Of a stretch of DNA of 64,000 bases, positions 38,133-50,679 are shown piece by piece. Each line of letters starts with the position of its first letter. Position 1 is the stretch's first letter. Under the pieces are notes generated by a model. The model did not search any database, was not told the origin of the DNA, and was given only the letters and a program-made list of their open reading frames with translations. Origin of the DNA: Viscum album (taxonomy: Eukaryota; Streptophyta; Magnoliopsida; Santalales; Viscaceae); the NCBI GenBank assembly GCA_963277665.1, contig OY728130.1:425927101-425991100 (forward strand), given 5' to 3'. The translations under genes were made by a program, and so were the position numbers.

Positions 38133-38950
38133 TCAAGTTAACTTTGTTAATGGATTATAAATTTGTGAAAAGTTTTTCACAAACCTCCTATAATATCCTA
38201 CTAATCCAAGGAAACTACGAATCTTTGTTATTGTTGTAGGTTGAGGCCACACCTCTACAACATTTGTCTTTGTAAGGTCAAATGTGATTATTTCATTGGT
38301 AACAATGTTCCCTAAGAAAGAAACATTTTGTAACCATAATTCACATTTTCTAAACATTCCAAAAAGTCTCTCCTTCCATAGAGTTTGAAAAATAACCCTC
38401 AGATGATCCTCATGCTCCTCACGACTTTTGGAATATATCATAATATCTTCAATAAAAACTACCACAAATTTATCAAGGTAGTCCTTAAAGACTCTATTCA
38501 TCAAATCCATAAAAATAGAAGATGTATTAGTTAGTCCGAAGGGTATAACAACAAACTCATAATTCCCATATCTTGATCAGATGACAGTTTTTGGAAGATC
38601 TTCTTTCTTCACCCTCAATTGATGATAACCAGAACGAATATCAATCTTAGAGAAGAATTTAGCCCCACAAAGTTGGTCAAATATGTAATAAATTCTTAAA
38701 AGAGGGTATTTAGTCTTCACTGTGATCCCATTCAGTTCCTTATAATCAATGCATAACCACATTGATCCATCCTTCTTCTTCAAAAAGAGAACAGGTGCTC
38801 CCCAAGGAGACACACCCGGACAGATAAACCCCTTCTCCAAAAGATCTAGGAGTTGTTTGTTTAATTTATCCATATCCACATTTTCCATCCTATACGGGGT
38901 ATTTGATATCAGATGGGATCTAGGTATGAGTTCAATTGATAACTCTACCT
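38133..38950 (-). pseudogene. Reverse transcriptase relic
   Basis: Two long open stretches (38577-38888 and 38133-38510) separated by stop changes. Visible: [41 protein letters not shown] (first catalytic Asp present), FVVIPFGLTNTSSIFM, then VVVFIEDIMIYSK at 38445-38456, where the catalytic FIDD/YIDD box is FIED. SFLGLVGYYRRFVKNFS marks the end of the connection region. The stop after KTVI fits CGA-to-TGA decay. Confidence 0.92.
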
Positions 38951-39235
38951 CTCTTTCTAGGGGATGTCTAAGTAACTCCTCAGGAAATACATCAATGTAT
39001 TCCTGGATGATGGGGAAATTTTATATCCTAAAACTCTCATTTCCTTCTTCTTATTCACCGATGAACTCCATAAATAAGGATATAGGAGGTTATTATAGAC
39101 AAATATCATGTTGAGATATCTCTCCTTGGAAGATAACTATTTTTTTTCATTCAAGACTACTGAGATTTCCTTACTTCTGTATTTGATCTTAGATTTATAC
39201 TTTTAGAGCCAGTCCATCTATAGTATAATGTTGAA

Positions 39236-39530
39236 TTAAAGCATAAGAATGACTACTATATTTTCTATAAGATTGTGCTCACTAAAGTCAATACTAGAGT
39301 TTCTAAACACTGATGATGCTTGGATCATCCCACTAGGAGTCTTGACTGATAACTCTACTTTTAGAAAATCAGGGGTTGATTCTAAATTCTTTGAAAACTT
39401 GGAGGAAATAAAGGAATGCATAGAACTAGAATTAAACAAAGTACTTGATATATTTGAGAGAACAACAAGAGTACCTGCCACCAAATCATTTGGAGCTTCA
39501 AATTTAGACATAGTGATTGCAAAATTATGA
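39236..39530 (-). pseudogene. Aspartic protease relic
   Basis: LFNSSSMHSFISSKFSKN (about 39400-39445) matches the LFDSGATHSFIS active-site region, but the catalytic Asp is Asn and the Gly is Ser. SVKTPSGM follows as in gypsy proteases. Part of the 154-codon open stretch 39236-39700. Confidence 0.8.
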
Positions 39531-40612
39531 CCTTGTTCCCTTGGCCGTTGCTGAGGATGATGGTTATTCCCCTCCACTGCCCTCAAATTTTGATAGTGAT
39601 TGGGAAAGTGCCCTAGTTTTCCACAATTATAGAATTGGGAATACGGTAGGGATTGAACCATATTCCCATTTTCTTTAGAGTTTGGAAGTTGTGTCTTCAC
39701 CTCACTACAATAATTCAGAACAATGTGGCCATATCTACCACACTTGTAGCACTTCCCACTCCTGAGCAGGTAGTTCCCCGAATGCTTCTTCCCACATTTA
39801 TTACACGTGGGATGTTGTAATTTCTTTCCTCCTCTTCCCTGATTGAATATCCTCCATAAGCTTGGATCCCTTTATCTTTTCTTTTCATTGTATTTATGCG
39901 ACCATTGCATCTCAATAAACTCCAGTTCGACTTTCATTGCACTTTGCATGATCTCCTCATAGCTATCATATTTTAGGTTGGCTATATTTTTCCACAGATG
40001 AGGTCTCAGTCCACCAGAGAATCTCTCAACCTTACCATTTGGATCCATGAAAAGGCTATAGGTTTAACGTGAAGGCCTTGTGAAGTTCCTCTGATAGCTT
40101 CCCACATATTAATTCTCCTTCCACTTCATCTCAATAAACTCTTTCTCCATCCTTATTCTCAAAGAACGAGGGAAATACTTGCTGAAAAAGAACCCTCATG
40201 GCTCTTCCCACTCCATAGCTTCAACCTACACTCTTATCCTCATGTTTTTAATCATTTCCCACCAGTGATCATCTTCTCCCTCTAAGAGGTAAATAAAAAG
40301 GGTGAAATTCTCTTATTCCAAAATGCAGAGCACAAAAAATATCTTCTCTATAGTGCTGATCCACTATTCAGCAATCAATGGGTTAGTAGATCCACTGAAG
40401 GTTGGTGGCCATTGATGCATAAAGGACTCAATAGAATTTTTTTCCCTTCATGGTGAGATCGGTCTCTCAGATTTATTCAAGTCATTTCCCATAACTTGAG
40501 TCTGTTGGTTTATTATTCTCGTGAAAGTTTCCATTCCGGCTTCCATCAGAGGGCTGTTAGAACATGGTCCATTGTGGACACTATTTTAATGGTTCTTCCT
40601 ATTTCCCTCCAT
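39531..40612 (-). pseudogene. gag relic with zinc knuckles
   Basis: Likely start ATG at 40612 (MEGNRKNH). Downstream are WPPTFSGSTNPLIAE and WISTIEKIFCAL (gag core; compare PPxFxGxxDPxxAExWL), a region ending ALKVELEF-like IMQSAMKVELEFIEMQ, then three cysteine clusters: CNKCGKKHSG, CYKCGRYGHIVLNYC (with the expected C-x2-C-x4-H spacing) and FYNCGKLGHFPNHY (first Cys lost). Gag would package element RNA. Several stops and at least one frameshift. Confidence 0.8.
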
Positions 40613-41044
40613 TTTCTAAAATAAGAAAACCTTAGTGAGAAGCTTATTTCATTTATGAATCTTTTAACTATAAAGGATTTTATGTCTTAAAAATTCATGC
40701 TTAAACAATTACATTTATTTATAAATCCTTCATAATGATTCATAAAAAGATTACGATTAACCAAACATATCCCCTGAGAGTGTCAAACCAGGAGTGCTGC
40801 AAGGTGCATTGTCACATACCAGGATACCTTGGGTCATGAAAAAAAATCCTTGTCAGAGTTTTCAATCCTAGGTACATCTATGCCAGAGCCACATCCACCG
40901 GTTCATATCCAGACAAGGATTTATTTTTTTGAAAACCACTTAATATTTTATGAAAATTACAAGAATTATTCCCATATTTAAACTTTTCTATCGGGTTATT
41001 CCTAATGTTTTCATGGCCTAATTTCCATAAATAACTAAACTATT
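40613..41044 (-). other. Untranslated leader of Tekay-like element
   Basis: Between PBS and gag. Contains an 11-bp perfect inverted repeat (AAATCCTTGTC at 40844-40854 and GACAAGGATTT at 40912-40922) enclosing GC-richer sequence, possibly an RNA stem-loop. Confidence 0.5.
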
Positions 41045-41054
41045 TTTGATACAA
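41045..41054 (-). other. Primer binding site, worn
   Basis: Plus strand TTTGATACAA next to the 5' LTR edge; minus TTGTATCAAA, a decayed TGGTATCAGAG. Confidence 0.5.
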
Positions 41055-42416
41055 ACTATGGAATCCATCCTTTTTATTACATTACTTTTCATTACATTTT
41101 ACAAACATAGGATCTTTAAAGTCTAGTGTCTTGGAAATCAGGAGAATAAAACATGAAAACATAAAAAATTCTTCTAATAAACTTGTAGGAATTCGTCATA
41201 CGTTCTTTCTAAGTATAATTATTTCATCTAATTACCTGGAGACATACATCAAAATAAAGGATGAGAATAAGGCCCAACAAGGGTAAACAAGGGTAACAGT
41301 TTACTTGTGATATTAATAAGAACTTAATGATTTTCATAAAGACATGAGAAATGAAAAAAGAGGAATAAAAAAACAAAAGAAACATGATTAATAAATTGAA
41401 TATATGGATAGAAAATTTAATTTAGACATTCATGAGCATATCCCCAAGTAATATCCCCAAGGTTTCATAAAAATTACCAAGGTTATTCACCAAGGTATCG
41501 TAAAACTTATCATCTCTAGTGATAAAATTATTTACCCAATACATTGGAGTGCTATCAGAGAAAACCCTTAATATGTATTTATTTTCATGTGATACACATA
41601 GATCATAATCAAATATTTCATAAATAACCCATAGAGAATAAAAGAAATGAGTTTCATTTCAAAATAGGGATGTTTCAAAAGTGCTTAAAAACTTGATCGT
41701 TATGTCATTTACAACCCATGAAAAAGGTATGAGGGTTTTATGTATGTCAAAACCAGAAAAAAATATAAATTTTTTATTTCAGGATGAATACCTCCATAAA
41801 TAAAATAGGTTTGGGTATTCACATAAAGAAAATAAGAGAATTTCTTGATAGAAAGAGAGAAATTTTGAAATGAAATTTCTGCAGCAAAACAACTAAATAA
41901 CATGGTTTTAAAAAACAATAAAAAGAGAGGGTAAAAGGGTCTACAATAAATAAATGAATCATTTTAAAGTATAGGTACTTAATAAAATATAAATAAGTTA
42001 ATTGTGTGGATATTTGAATGACATACCACATCAAAAGGAATCTTGAAAGAAAAGAGAAAATGCGATTTCTTTTACAAAAATTCGGCAAGCTAAACAACGT
42101 CACTTATAAATTTAGAAAATAAATTGATGAGAGTGTAAAAGGTATCTCATAATTTAGACACAAAATGTATATTAATAATGATATACAATAACATACACCA
42201 TTATAATAAGATGGAAACTAGAAGACATAACATAAAGGAAGTCATGACTTAAAATAGGAGGGTGAACGGTTCCATTACCTTGAAGAGTAACTTCAAAAGC
42301 TTGAAGGTTGGGACCTTGGGGGGCTTGAGGGAACCTTGGGAGGGCTCCTTGGGATGTAAAAAGACCACAACTTAGTTTATGATGAATTTTTAATGAATGG
42401 AATGTAGAAATGAGTT

Positions 42417-42428
42417 GGTATTTATAGT
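42417..42428 (-). promoter_or_regulatory. TATA box in 5' LTR
   Basis: Minus strand TACTATAAATACC; downstream on the minus strand a leader rich in CCAAGG/CCCTC and then the CTTCAAGGTAATGG word. Confidence 0.5.
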
Positions 42429-43560
42429 AAAAGTGAGGGAATATTTTATTAATTTCCAAGGGACACCTCATTAGTGGTATTTGAAAAACCATGGGCTTGA
42501 CCATGGTATTTTCCCATTGTATTTTCTACATGGGACACCTCATAAAATATATTTCTATTCACAAGTCGACCAGAATTATTACATCCAGATTACATCATTA
42601 ATGATTTCATTAAACACACCAAAACTCAAAACTGTATTTTCACTATTCAACGAAAAACAAAGCATTTTATAAAAATCTCATAAATTCACCCTAAACTAAT
42701 ATCGATGATATGAATTAAAAAATGAACTCTATTTTATGAAAATAATTTTCTAAATATTTTTAATTTAATTTTTAAATAAAATCATTATTTATTCCAAAAA
42801 AAACATCTCTAAAACTATAACTTGTTTTGTATCACATTGAAAAAGTAATCAAGGTCCCATAAAATTATCGTATAACCATAATACAATTAAGTAACAATTT
42901 TTGAAAATAAATTTCCATTTTAAATTATTAAATTAATTATAAAAATTTAAATAAAATATTTATGACATACAAAAATACCAAAAATTATACTATGATCGTT
43001 TTTTCACTTTTAAGATGTCTAAATTGTATTTATACATTCATTGGTGAAGTTTCTATTTTTTTGCTGATTTAATACTCATTACTATACATTACTATTCATA
43101 AGGGTATGTTACTATTCACCAAAAAATTATTTTGATCTTATTTAACCACATTTTCACCCTGATTACAACCATGTATGGCGAATTATTGAAAATCATTTCA
43201 GAGAAAATGTTATTTAATAATAATTTTCTTATACTATTCATCAAAAAACCACTATTCATAAAATACTATTCATTAAAAAACACTATTCATATAACACTAT
43301 TCATCAAATTGAAACTTCTTAGAAAATTTCTAAAAATTCATCCTAGGTTAATTTTGACATTTGAAATTCAAAAATGATGTTTATTTTACCATAATAATTC
43401 TCTATGTATGAGAAATCTATGAAAAGTAAAAATTTTTACTTCTAAAATAAATATTTCAAATTTATCGTAATTAAACATATACTTTATTAAGAAAATATAT
43501 TCCCAAAACATGCATGATGAAATAACAATTTTATTTACAGAAAAGGTTTACACAAAGTAA

Positions 43561-43830
43561 CTAAGGTCTTGTTACATATCCCCTTATAACAACTACATAG
43601 GACCTAAGTGTAAGGTGTTTTATGGTGATTGATTCCTGGGGCATCTTAGACAATATTTCTCGAGTGGTGATTTATATCTGCTAAAACTTCTCCCTTAGGT
43701 GATTCTGTTCAAGCTTCACATATTAAAGCTCAGCTTGGGCTTGGTCCAAATCAAAGGCTAGTGACGCAACCTCCTTCCCAAGCTCCAACAGATGGGATTC
43801 GTATGGCCCGAGTCTACTAAATGAGGCCAT
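43561..43830 (-). pseudogene. U3 coiled-coil ORF relic, 5' LTR copy
   Basis: 270 bp, exactly the length of the open copy at 28986-29255, with no indel. Begins MASFSRLGPYESHLLELGKE, has SLAFDLDQAQAEL, then a stop, VKLEQNHLREKF, two more stops, ITTREILSKMPQESIT and ends VVIRGYVTRP with the shared TAG. Confidence 0.65.
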
Positions 43831-44075
43831 CAACTCTTCTTTATATATTAATTAACCTAGATCATTTGTATTAATAAACAATAATCGTAACATTAAGATT
43901 TTAGTTTCCAAAAGTCATATCGAACAACAGTCATATAATAGTCGAAGCCCAACGATATCATTTTAATTATAATCACTTTATTAATTAAAGGATATAGTTT
44001 TGTGGAGTATAAAATAAAATAACACACAAATTTAGGAAATAAATATTATTAAAAAGTTAGTGTTGTTACATAGAG

Positions 44076-45751
44076 CATCTCATACAACCAATTTTTACCA
44101 AATTCCAATGATGAAAGGAATTTGTGACTTAATATTTTATTTGAGGGATTTGGTAAGTTAATCTTGATGAATGGAATAATTTTCTATTTAAAATTCTTGT
44201 TCTATGTGATGGCATTCTCAACTTAAACATGTTTTTAAATAGAAAACATTCACCGCACATGTTCATTTTATCTTTTCATGATTGTTTAGTATTATACTAT
44301 GTGATCACATGTAATAAATACACACTCTCAAAATAATAAATCTTGTACATTATAAAATAAATAATTAATGATGTGATCACAAGATGTTAACTATTGGTGA
44401 ATCCATTGAATTGCAGTGCCTTTAACTCTTGTGCATTCCACTTGTTTGGTTTATGAAAAATATCAACTCGAACCACATTTCCACGAACTCATGTAATCTT
44501 TACAATGTATACTGACATGAAATTGAGGAGAACTCAGGGCATGAAATTGCATTTTTAGATCTTAAATGTGGACACACTATCCCTTATACAAATTAAAGAT
44601 GAAGGGATGATGTGAAAATCATCAAAGTAAAATAATTAATACATTTTAAAAAATTAAATGAAATAATTAAATTAAATAAATATTAAAACATAAATTAACA
44701 GGTTGATGTCAACTCATGATTAGTCAACATTTAATTATATTGCATATAAAAAATCAAATTTTCTAAAATTCAACTTGATGTTATTTTTAATGCGTTAATT
44801 TCCATTAAAATAAATTTATTTAATTATGGATACACCCCATATGTACCTATTTTTTTAATTAAATCAATGATAATTAAATTAAATTTATGAAATTTATATT
44901 TAATATTCGGGTCTATTTCAGTAAAATTAGATCCCCAAAAATTAATTTAAGACCAGTGATGGGTTAAATGTGTTAGGCTGGTTGGACCCAGACTGAATTA
45001 GTCTAGCCCAAGATGGGGTATCCATTTATAGGATGTATATATATATATATATAATATATAATGATAACAAGCTTTCCATAGAATATTTATACCTTTTTAT
45101 ATATATTTTAAACAAAATTTCATGGTATGCTTTGAATAAGCTTCAAAGGTAATCCTTGTCTTTTTAATTAAACATGCTTCCAAGTGAAGCTTTAAACTAG
45201 ATTCTAAGGGAAGATTTATGCTTTTAATGAAACATGATTCCATGTGATGTTTTAAACTCAATTACATGGGAAAATTTATCCTTTTAATTTAAAAACCTTC
45301 AATGATAAGATCTATCCATTAAATTTTACAATCTTAACCAAGAATATTTAATCTTTTAATTAAACAAGCTTCCATGATATGCTTTAAACTAGCTTCTAAG
45401 GGAATATTTATCCTTTTAGTTAAACAACCTTCCAAGGAAAGATTGTATTTCCATCCGAATACCCCAACCAAATTCTGGTATATCGAGATAACATGAAACA
45501 TTATTACATTTTACTCTGACTAAATATTTTTCCCAACAGTTTCCATTAATGTGACAAAAAAATTAAAATGTTAATTTTCATAGCAAGTTTTACGCAAAAC
45601 CCGTCGATATTCAATTTACCATATCTTGAAGATACGATCTCAGATCGATGTGTCATCAGTTTCATTGGGACCATATCGAAAATCCCATTTCATAATAAAA
45701 AACATTTAATTGAAATATCTAAGATTTAGACTTAAAAAATTACACATTATA
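44076..45751 (-). other. Family B copy I interior, segment 3
   Basis: Aligns with 54090-56244 of copy II without the SINE. Contains repeated AAGCTTCCA/TTTTAATTAAAC words at 45130-45440. No coding domain seen. Confidence 0.6.
45036..45053. repeat. (TA)n microsatellite
   Basis: Nine TA units; the aligned place in copy II (55121-55139) is an AC repeat. Confidence 0.9.
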
Positions 45752-45763
45752 TCTGATACTAAT
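45752..45763 (-). other. Primer binding site, family B copy I
   Basis: Plus strand TCTGATACTAAT directly beside the LTR; minus ATTAGTATCAGA, one change from ATTGGTATCAGA as kept at 56245-56255. Confidence 0.65.
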
Positions 45764-45764
45764 T

Positions 45765-47655
45765 GAATGAACCTGGAACATAGAGGAAGTGTGAAAGAGG
45801 TGCAATTTAAAATTTAGGGTTTAGATTCATGTTAAAAATAATTAATCCAAAAAAAACCTTGCCCAAGTTTCTTTATGGATCTCATGTAATTAAATTTAAA
45901 CATGAAAAATAAAATCAAATGAAATATTAAATGGTACCTTGTTCGTTTGATGTTTCCAGTTTGGGTCGCTCACTATTAATGTGTCATGGCTCAGTGATAC
46001 CAAACTATACATCCTATATATTGTCAACACATGCTCTACAATAACACGATCATTGATCTATGTTTTCCAGGTGCTATAATGGGAAATAGAAGAGATTTAC
46101 AATGCCCCTTTGAGATCCTGTTGAACACAAACTCTATCGAGAAAGTACAATTCATTCGACCTTGTTCTTCCTTTAGAATCCATCTCTAAGAACTTGAGAG
46201 GAGGGTAGAGGAGAGGACAAATTATCTCAATAAATTAATAAAATAAGTGGATCTTGGAATTCAAAAGGCTAAAATTAGCTCTTATACTTATGTTATACTT
46301 TCCAAAATTGCACTTTAGTCCCTTGAAAGTAATAACATTCTTTTTAGAACATTGCACACATGTACAACTTAATAAAATTTTCATAAATGTCACAAATATT
46401 TTATAACTCATTTTAAACTCTATAAAATTTTACTTTATGAAATACGAGCTATTGACTCAACCCTTAATCTCTCCAAATAATTTAACAAACCTTGAACATC
46501 CAATGTCCGTTCGTAAAATTATATTTTTCTCATATTCCCATTTGTGACTAATTTTTTTTAATACCTTGAGAAATAAATTCAATCATCATTATTATAAAAT
46601 TAAACAATATAACTGAATGAGTTTTACTTATGATCGATCGTACTTGGTTGTTCATCGGCCCCCATACATGGTGCCCACTTCATCTTAAACTCTTATCCAT
46701 TAAAATAGTTAGAAATTATAGATACTCTTAGTATGTGGAACTCTAGGTCCTTATCTCAATAGAAGAGATTCCAACCCCCATACCAAGAGTGAATTATTTC
46801 TACCCATTATTTTCTTGAAGGATATAAGTAATTTCATAGCTAATAATTCCTCCTATGAATACTTACTGTGTAATCTAATCTCTTTGTCTCAAGATATCTC
46901 ATAAAGAAGGATGTACACTTGTGTCATAATACTTTTATTTATTTGTATATTTTTTTACCTTACTAGATGAAATTTCCTTCTTGTACCATGGCCATGGATT
47001 TATAAAGGTACTACCATCTAGGTTAACCTAGTCCCATGAGATATCTCTTCTAAAACATGGAAGCAAAAAAATCTATCTTAATCATTCAACCGGTGCCATA
47101 CCACCAATGAGACACCTAACACAAAATACCTCTACACTTTTTAATTATGATGGTTCTTTCCTTGTATCAAAGTACGTGATCAAATTTCACACACTGATAA
47201 TGATCTCAAGTTCAGAGACCAAGACACATGTTTGTATATAGGAATAAAAAATGACACCTGAAACATGTGGTGTACCTATTTATAGGTCCTTCCTCACGAT
47301 CTCACTACTAGAGATCCCCAAGGGAGAACTTCATGAGAAGAAGTCTCAATTATTATGAGTACACATCACCTAATAGTTAGACATAACGCGTTTCCTATTA
47401 TTATGATGTATCTATACCATAGGACAGATGCTTAAGATTACAATAATTGTATCTAAAGGTTCTCATTATAGATGGTAACTTCTATAAACTTTTAATACTC
47501 CATGTAATATAAGTATAGTAACATGTAAATAGTGGATGTAGAAATATAAACACTATTATGGTAATAATAAACACATGTATATATAAAACTATATACCTAT
47601 AATGGTAATAAAAAATACAGTTCAAGTTGGGTTTAGGGAACCAACTATTACTACA
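45765..47655 (-). mobile_element. Family B middle LTR, shared by both copies
   Basis: 1891 bp. On its left is a PBS (it is the 5' LTR of copy I); on its right a polypurine-like tract (it is the 3' LTR of copy II). Ends TGAATGAACC...TACTACA on the plus strand. Confidence 0.8.
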
Positions 47656-47670
47656 CTCTCACTTGTTCTA
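47656..47670 (-). other. Polypurine tract, family B copy II
   Basis: Minus strand TAGAACAAGTGAGAG before TGTAGTAATAGTTGG; slightly worn version of AAGTGGGAG. Confidence 0.5.
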
Positions 47671-49310
47671 GATCCTTATTAATAAACATTCTTTTTATAT
47701 CTCACATTATTAAGATCATGTTTCTCTCGATTCATAGATTTAGTTTCTCGGACTGACTCATATTCTCTATATGATGACTCTACTATGTTTGGCCTCATCT
47801 TCATGAGTAAAAATCCTCAAGATATGTAATCCCTAATTTTATAAATTTTTATTTATCAAAAATTGACATCTTGGATAGTAATAGTATCATAATTTACATT
47901 ATGAAAATACTTTACTTATTATGTGATATTATAATAACATGAAAAAAACATTAAATATTTTACTATACTTCTTATCGGCCTTAGAATCCAGAACATACTC
48001 TGTATTTTTAGATATGGCTACCACTAGACTGAATGAGCTTGTATTTATCATTGCCTTATCCTAACTACGATATTAAATCACAGTGATCTAAGGAAGACTA
48101 GTTTGTGTGTGTAGAAAACCAACATCCCTTCCTCTCTGTATACTAGGTACACATCCTTTGTACTTCTTCAAGTGAAATTGGACAATTCTGACTACATCCC
48201 TTGAATTTATTTTGGTTACAACTGATATTTACCAACTATAAATTATATATTTCCAATATAAATTCTTGTACATATCATGGAATAGGTGATTAACCAATCA
48301 CTAAATTATATGAAACTCAAATCACTACGTTAATCTCCTCTATATCCTGGACATGTCTACCTAGAGAGAGATATTCCATATGAAACTGGTAACAATTATA
48401 TCTATAATTGTTCCAACTTTTATATTTCAATACTATGTCATTATATATATGATTTAATAGGTCTAAGAAACCATTAGATCTACCTAAGTAAATTTAATTC
48501 CCTATAAATCAAGTTGCTACTTTAATTCAATCTCTGGTGAGTTATTTTTATCCTAGTCTTAACTAACTGTAAGACCAATAAATGCTTTCCATGTGTTACC
48601 AAACATATTTCACTTGGGAAACCATGGAAATAACACAATTATCTGGTAGACACATGTAAAAGATTAATTAAAAATGAATATTATAATATTTTTACTTACA
48701 TTAATACTGAATATGATTTTAGTAACTTGAAACCCTTGTTAGCATTCAGTGATGTCACTATCCCTTTTTGGTTGCGTTGTATATACATCTTCCATGATTG
48801 GTATTATTGACATACAATTCTAAATAAAATGATCATAGAAATTATTTATGACTATTAAAATCATAATATAATTAGTAATAACAACATGGTATAACCAATT
48901 GAGCATTATTGATACCACACTTGTACTATCCATGTATAGTCTCATTTGAATAACCACCACAATTTTCAAATTAATAAGCCTCTTATACTGTGATACATGT
49001 AATCCCTAATTGAATTTTAATTGATCTTTTTAATCTTAGATAATTTACATATACTTATTAATTATAGTAATAATTATTCTCAATAAATAATGTATCATCG
49101 AACATAGTGAATATAAAACCATCACCAAGGTTTTATCCTTCCTATGCAGTATGTTTCACTGGAACATTCTTTTCCACACACTCTTCTGGAACTTGTTCCT
49201 ATGTCAACCATTTTTTCATCACTAGTATTGACTAAAACCAAGTTAATATTTCTCCCACTATCTAAATTATATATTTTCACCCTATTATATAAATTTAGTC
49301 TATAAAATGA
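47671..49310 (-). other. Family B copy II interior, segment 1
   Basis: Colinear with 26411-26831 and 29487-30690. Contains the 34-bp block at 48721-48754 identical to 30115-30148. No recognisable coding domain. Confidence 0.6.
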
Positions 49311-49315
49311 CTATG
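49311..49315. repeat. Target duplication CTATG, left copy
   Basis: Exact match to 51673-51677, directly flanking TGTAGTACCC and TCATTACA. Confidence 0.9.
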
Positions 49316-49385
49316 TGTAGTACCCTTGATTTTGGGTACGTAACTCCCTTTGCTCATGTTTTTTAAATGGCATGTATTTGATTGA

Positions 49386-49636
49386 GAGTTTCCATAAAAT
49401 AGAGAGTTTCCATAAAATAGAGAGTTTCCATAAAATATTTAGTTTCCATAAAATAGATAGTTTCCATAATATAGAGAGTTTCCATAATGTTTGGTGTTTC
49501 CATAATGTTGGTTGTTTCCATAAAGTGGGTTGCTTCCATAAAGTGGAGTGTTTCCATAAAGTGGGTTGTTTCCATAAAGTGGAGTGTTTCCATAAAGTGG
49601 GATGCTTCCATAAAAAATGTGTTTCCATAAAAATGG
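49386..49636. repeat. 18-bp tandem array, 14 units, just upstream of TATA
   Basis: Units are variants of GAGTTTCCATAAAATAGA, changing to TTGTTTCCATAAAGTGGG and GTGTTTCCATAAAGTGGA, with the last two alternating as a 36-bp higher-order unit. Because 18 is a multiple of three, all frames stay open across it on both strands; this gives long but meaningless ORFs (for example MET-rich ones on the minus strand). Confidence 0.97.
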
Positions 49637-49666
49637 TAAAGGTAAATTATAGGAGAGTTTGGGGTC

Positions 49667-49675
49667 TTTATATAG
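49667..49675 (+). promoter_or_regulatory. TATA box of solo LTR
   Basis: TTTATATAG about 30 bp after the 18-bp array and 350 bp from the LTR start. Confidence 0.5.
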
Positions 49676-49925
49676 AGTTTTGGGACTAAAAGTAAGGTCG
49701 CACGATCCATACACGGTTGGCCCAAACTGTGTGGTCAAACCTTGGGCAGTGGTCAAATCTAGATCCTATTTTCAAGAAGATTACTCATTTTTTCTCTATT
49801 TATTTATTTTTGGCTTAAAAACGCCCCTATTTCAAGATTATACTCCCTAGAAGGCTTGAGAACTCTACCCATATGAGTTGGAGCCAACCTAGATCTTTCC
49901 CTTGGTGATTTCAAGCCTGATTCTT

Positions 49926-50126
49926 GGGGTAAGTTCCAATATTCTTGGTTCTTTTACTTTTTCTACAAAATCCTCCTTTTATCCTTCGCGTTTTATTTTA
50001 TATAAACCTCCTGTGGGTATATATAAGTTTTTTAACATCACTAAAGGATAAATATGGTGTTTTTCATGATAGAGGAAGATATCTAAGATGCTTTCTTGGA
50101 ATCTTGATCTGATTCTTGAGGTATGT
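49926..50126 (+). promoter_or_regulatory. Two 5' splice-site-like words in the LTR leader
   Basis: TTCTTGGGGTAAGT (ending 49934) and TTCTTGAGGTATGT (ending 50126) lie in two copies of a ~190-bp imperfect duplication (each also has GTGGGTATATATA, at 50015 and 50217). Confidence 0.35.
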
Positions 50127-50679
50127 CACCATTCTTTTATGATTATTCACGTTTTCTTAGATCTGCTTAGATCTACTTCTCCGATATCAATTATTTCTTA
50201 TATTTGAAACAATAGTGGGTATATATACTTTTTTGATGCCAAACAATTCAATTTTGATTCGTGATATTTCTAAGATAAGAGAACCAAGTCCGTTCTTGGA
50301 GAATCAACCCGTCTTCTTGTGCGTTCTTCGTTTGTTGTCGAGTTTTATCAAAATATTCATGGTAGGTGGATTCAATCTCATCTCCTCTTGCTAGAATTTA
50401 TTGTCTTAGTTTCAAATTGGTATATTTTAATGGGATTTATTGTGAAAATTATGGAATAAATCTTCTTTAGTGATGATTTGTGGTTTTAGTGAAATTGTGA
50501 AATCTTGGTGAATTGTTGTGTAATGTGATTTAGCCTCTTGAATTTAAAATAATGATTTTAAATTATTTATTTGTTGGAATTGTTAAATGGTTTGATGAAA
50601 ATTTTGTTTTTAATAAAAAGTTTTTTTTATTGAAAAGGTATTTTGGCATGATCATTGGGCATATTGGTGTGTGAGTTCA

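Larger units (their letters stand above)
33072..44070 (-). mobile_element. Full-length Ty3/gypsy chromovirus (Tekay/Del-like)
   Basis: 11.0 kb on the minus strand: 5' LTR 41057-44070, PBS 41045-41054, gag, protease, RT, RNase H, integrase and chromodomain (40612-36053), polypurine tract 36074-36089, 3' LTR 33072-36073. LTRs of about 3 kb and a C-terminal chromodomain fit the Tekay (Del) clade; the clade name is inference. Domains are recognisable but carry stops, frameshifts and lost catalytic residues, so it is dead. It inserted into family B copy I: the flanks 33001-33071 and 44071-44200 join to match copy II at 54000-54220. Confidence 0.9.
41057..44070 (-). repeat. 5' LTR of Tekay-like element
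   Basis: 3014 bp. Minus-strand start TGTAACAACACTAAC at 44070. Aligned with the 3' LTR; substitutions are frequent, so the insertion is old. TATA box at 42417-42428. Confidence 0.9.

Noticed and set aside
39249..39530. 93-codon plus-strand ORF and 38749-39114 plus-strand ORF
   Set aside because: Antisense to protease and RT relics of the Tekay-like element.
49386..49636. CRISPR-like array
   Set aside because: Units are directly adjacent with no unique spacers, and the setting is a plant LTR.
49311..49756. Long repetitive ORFs on both strands over the 18-bp array, some with MET-rich repeats
   Set aside because: The repeat length is a multiple of three, so every frame stays open; frames on opposite strands are equally long. 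No protein signal beyond the repeat.
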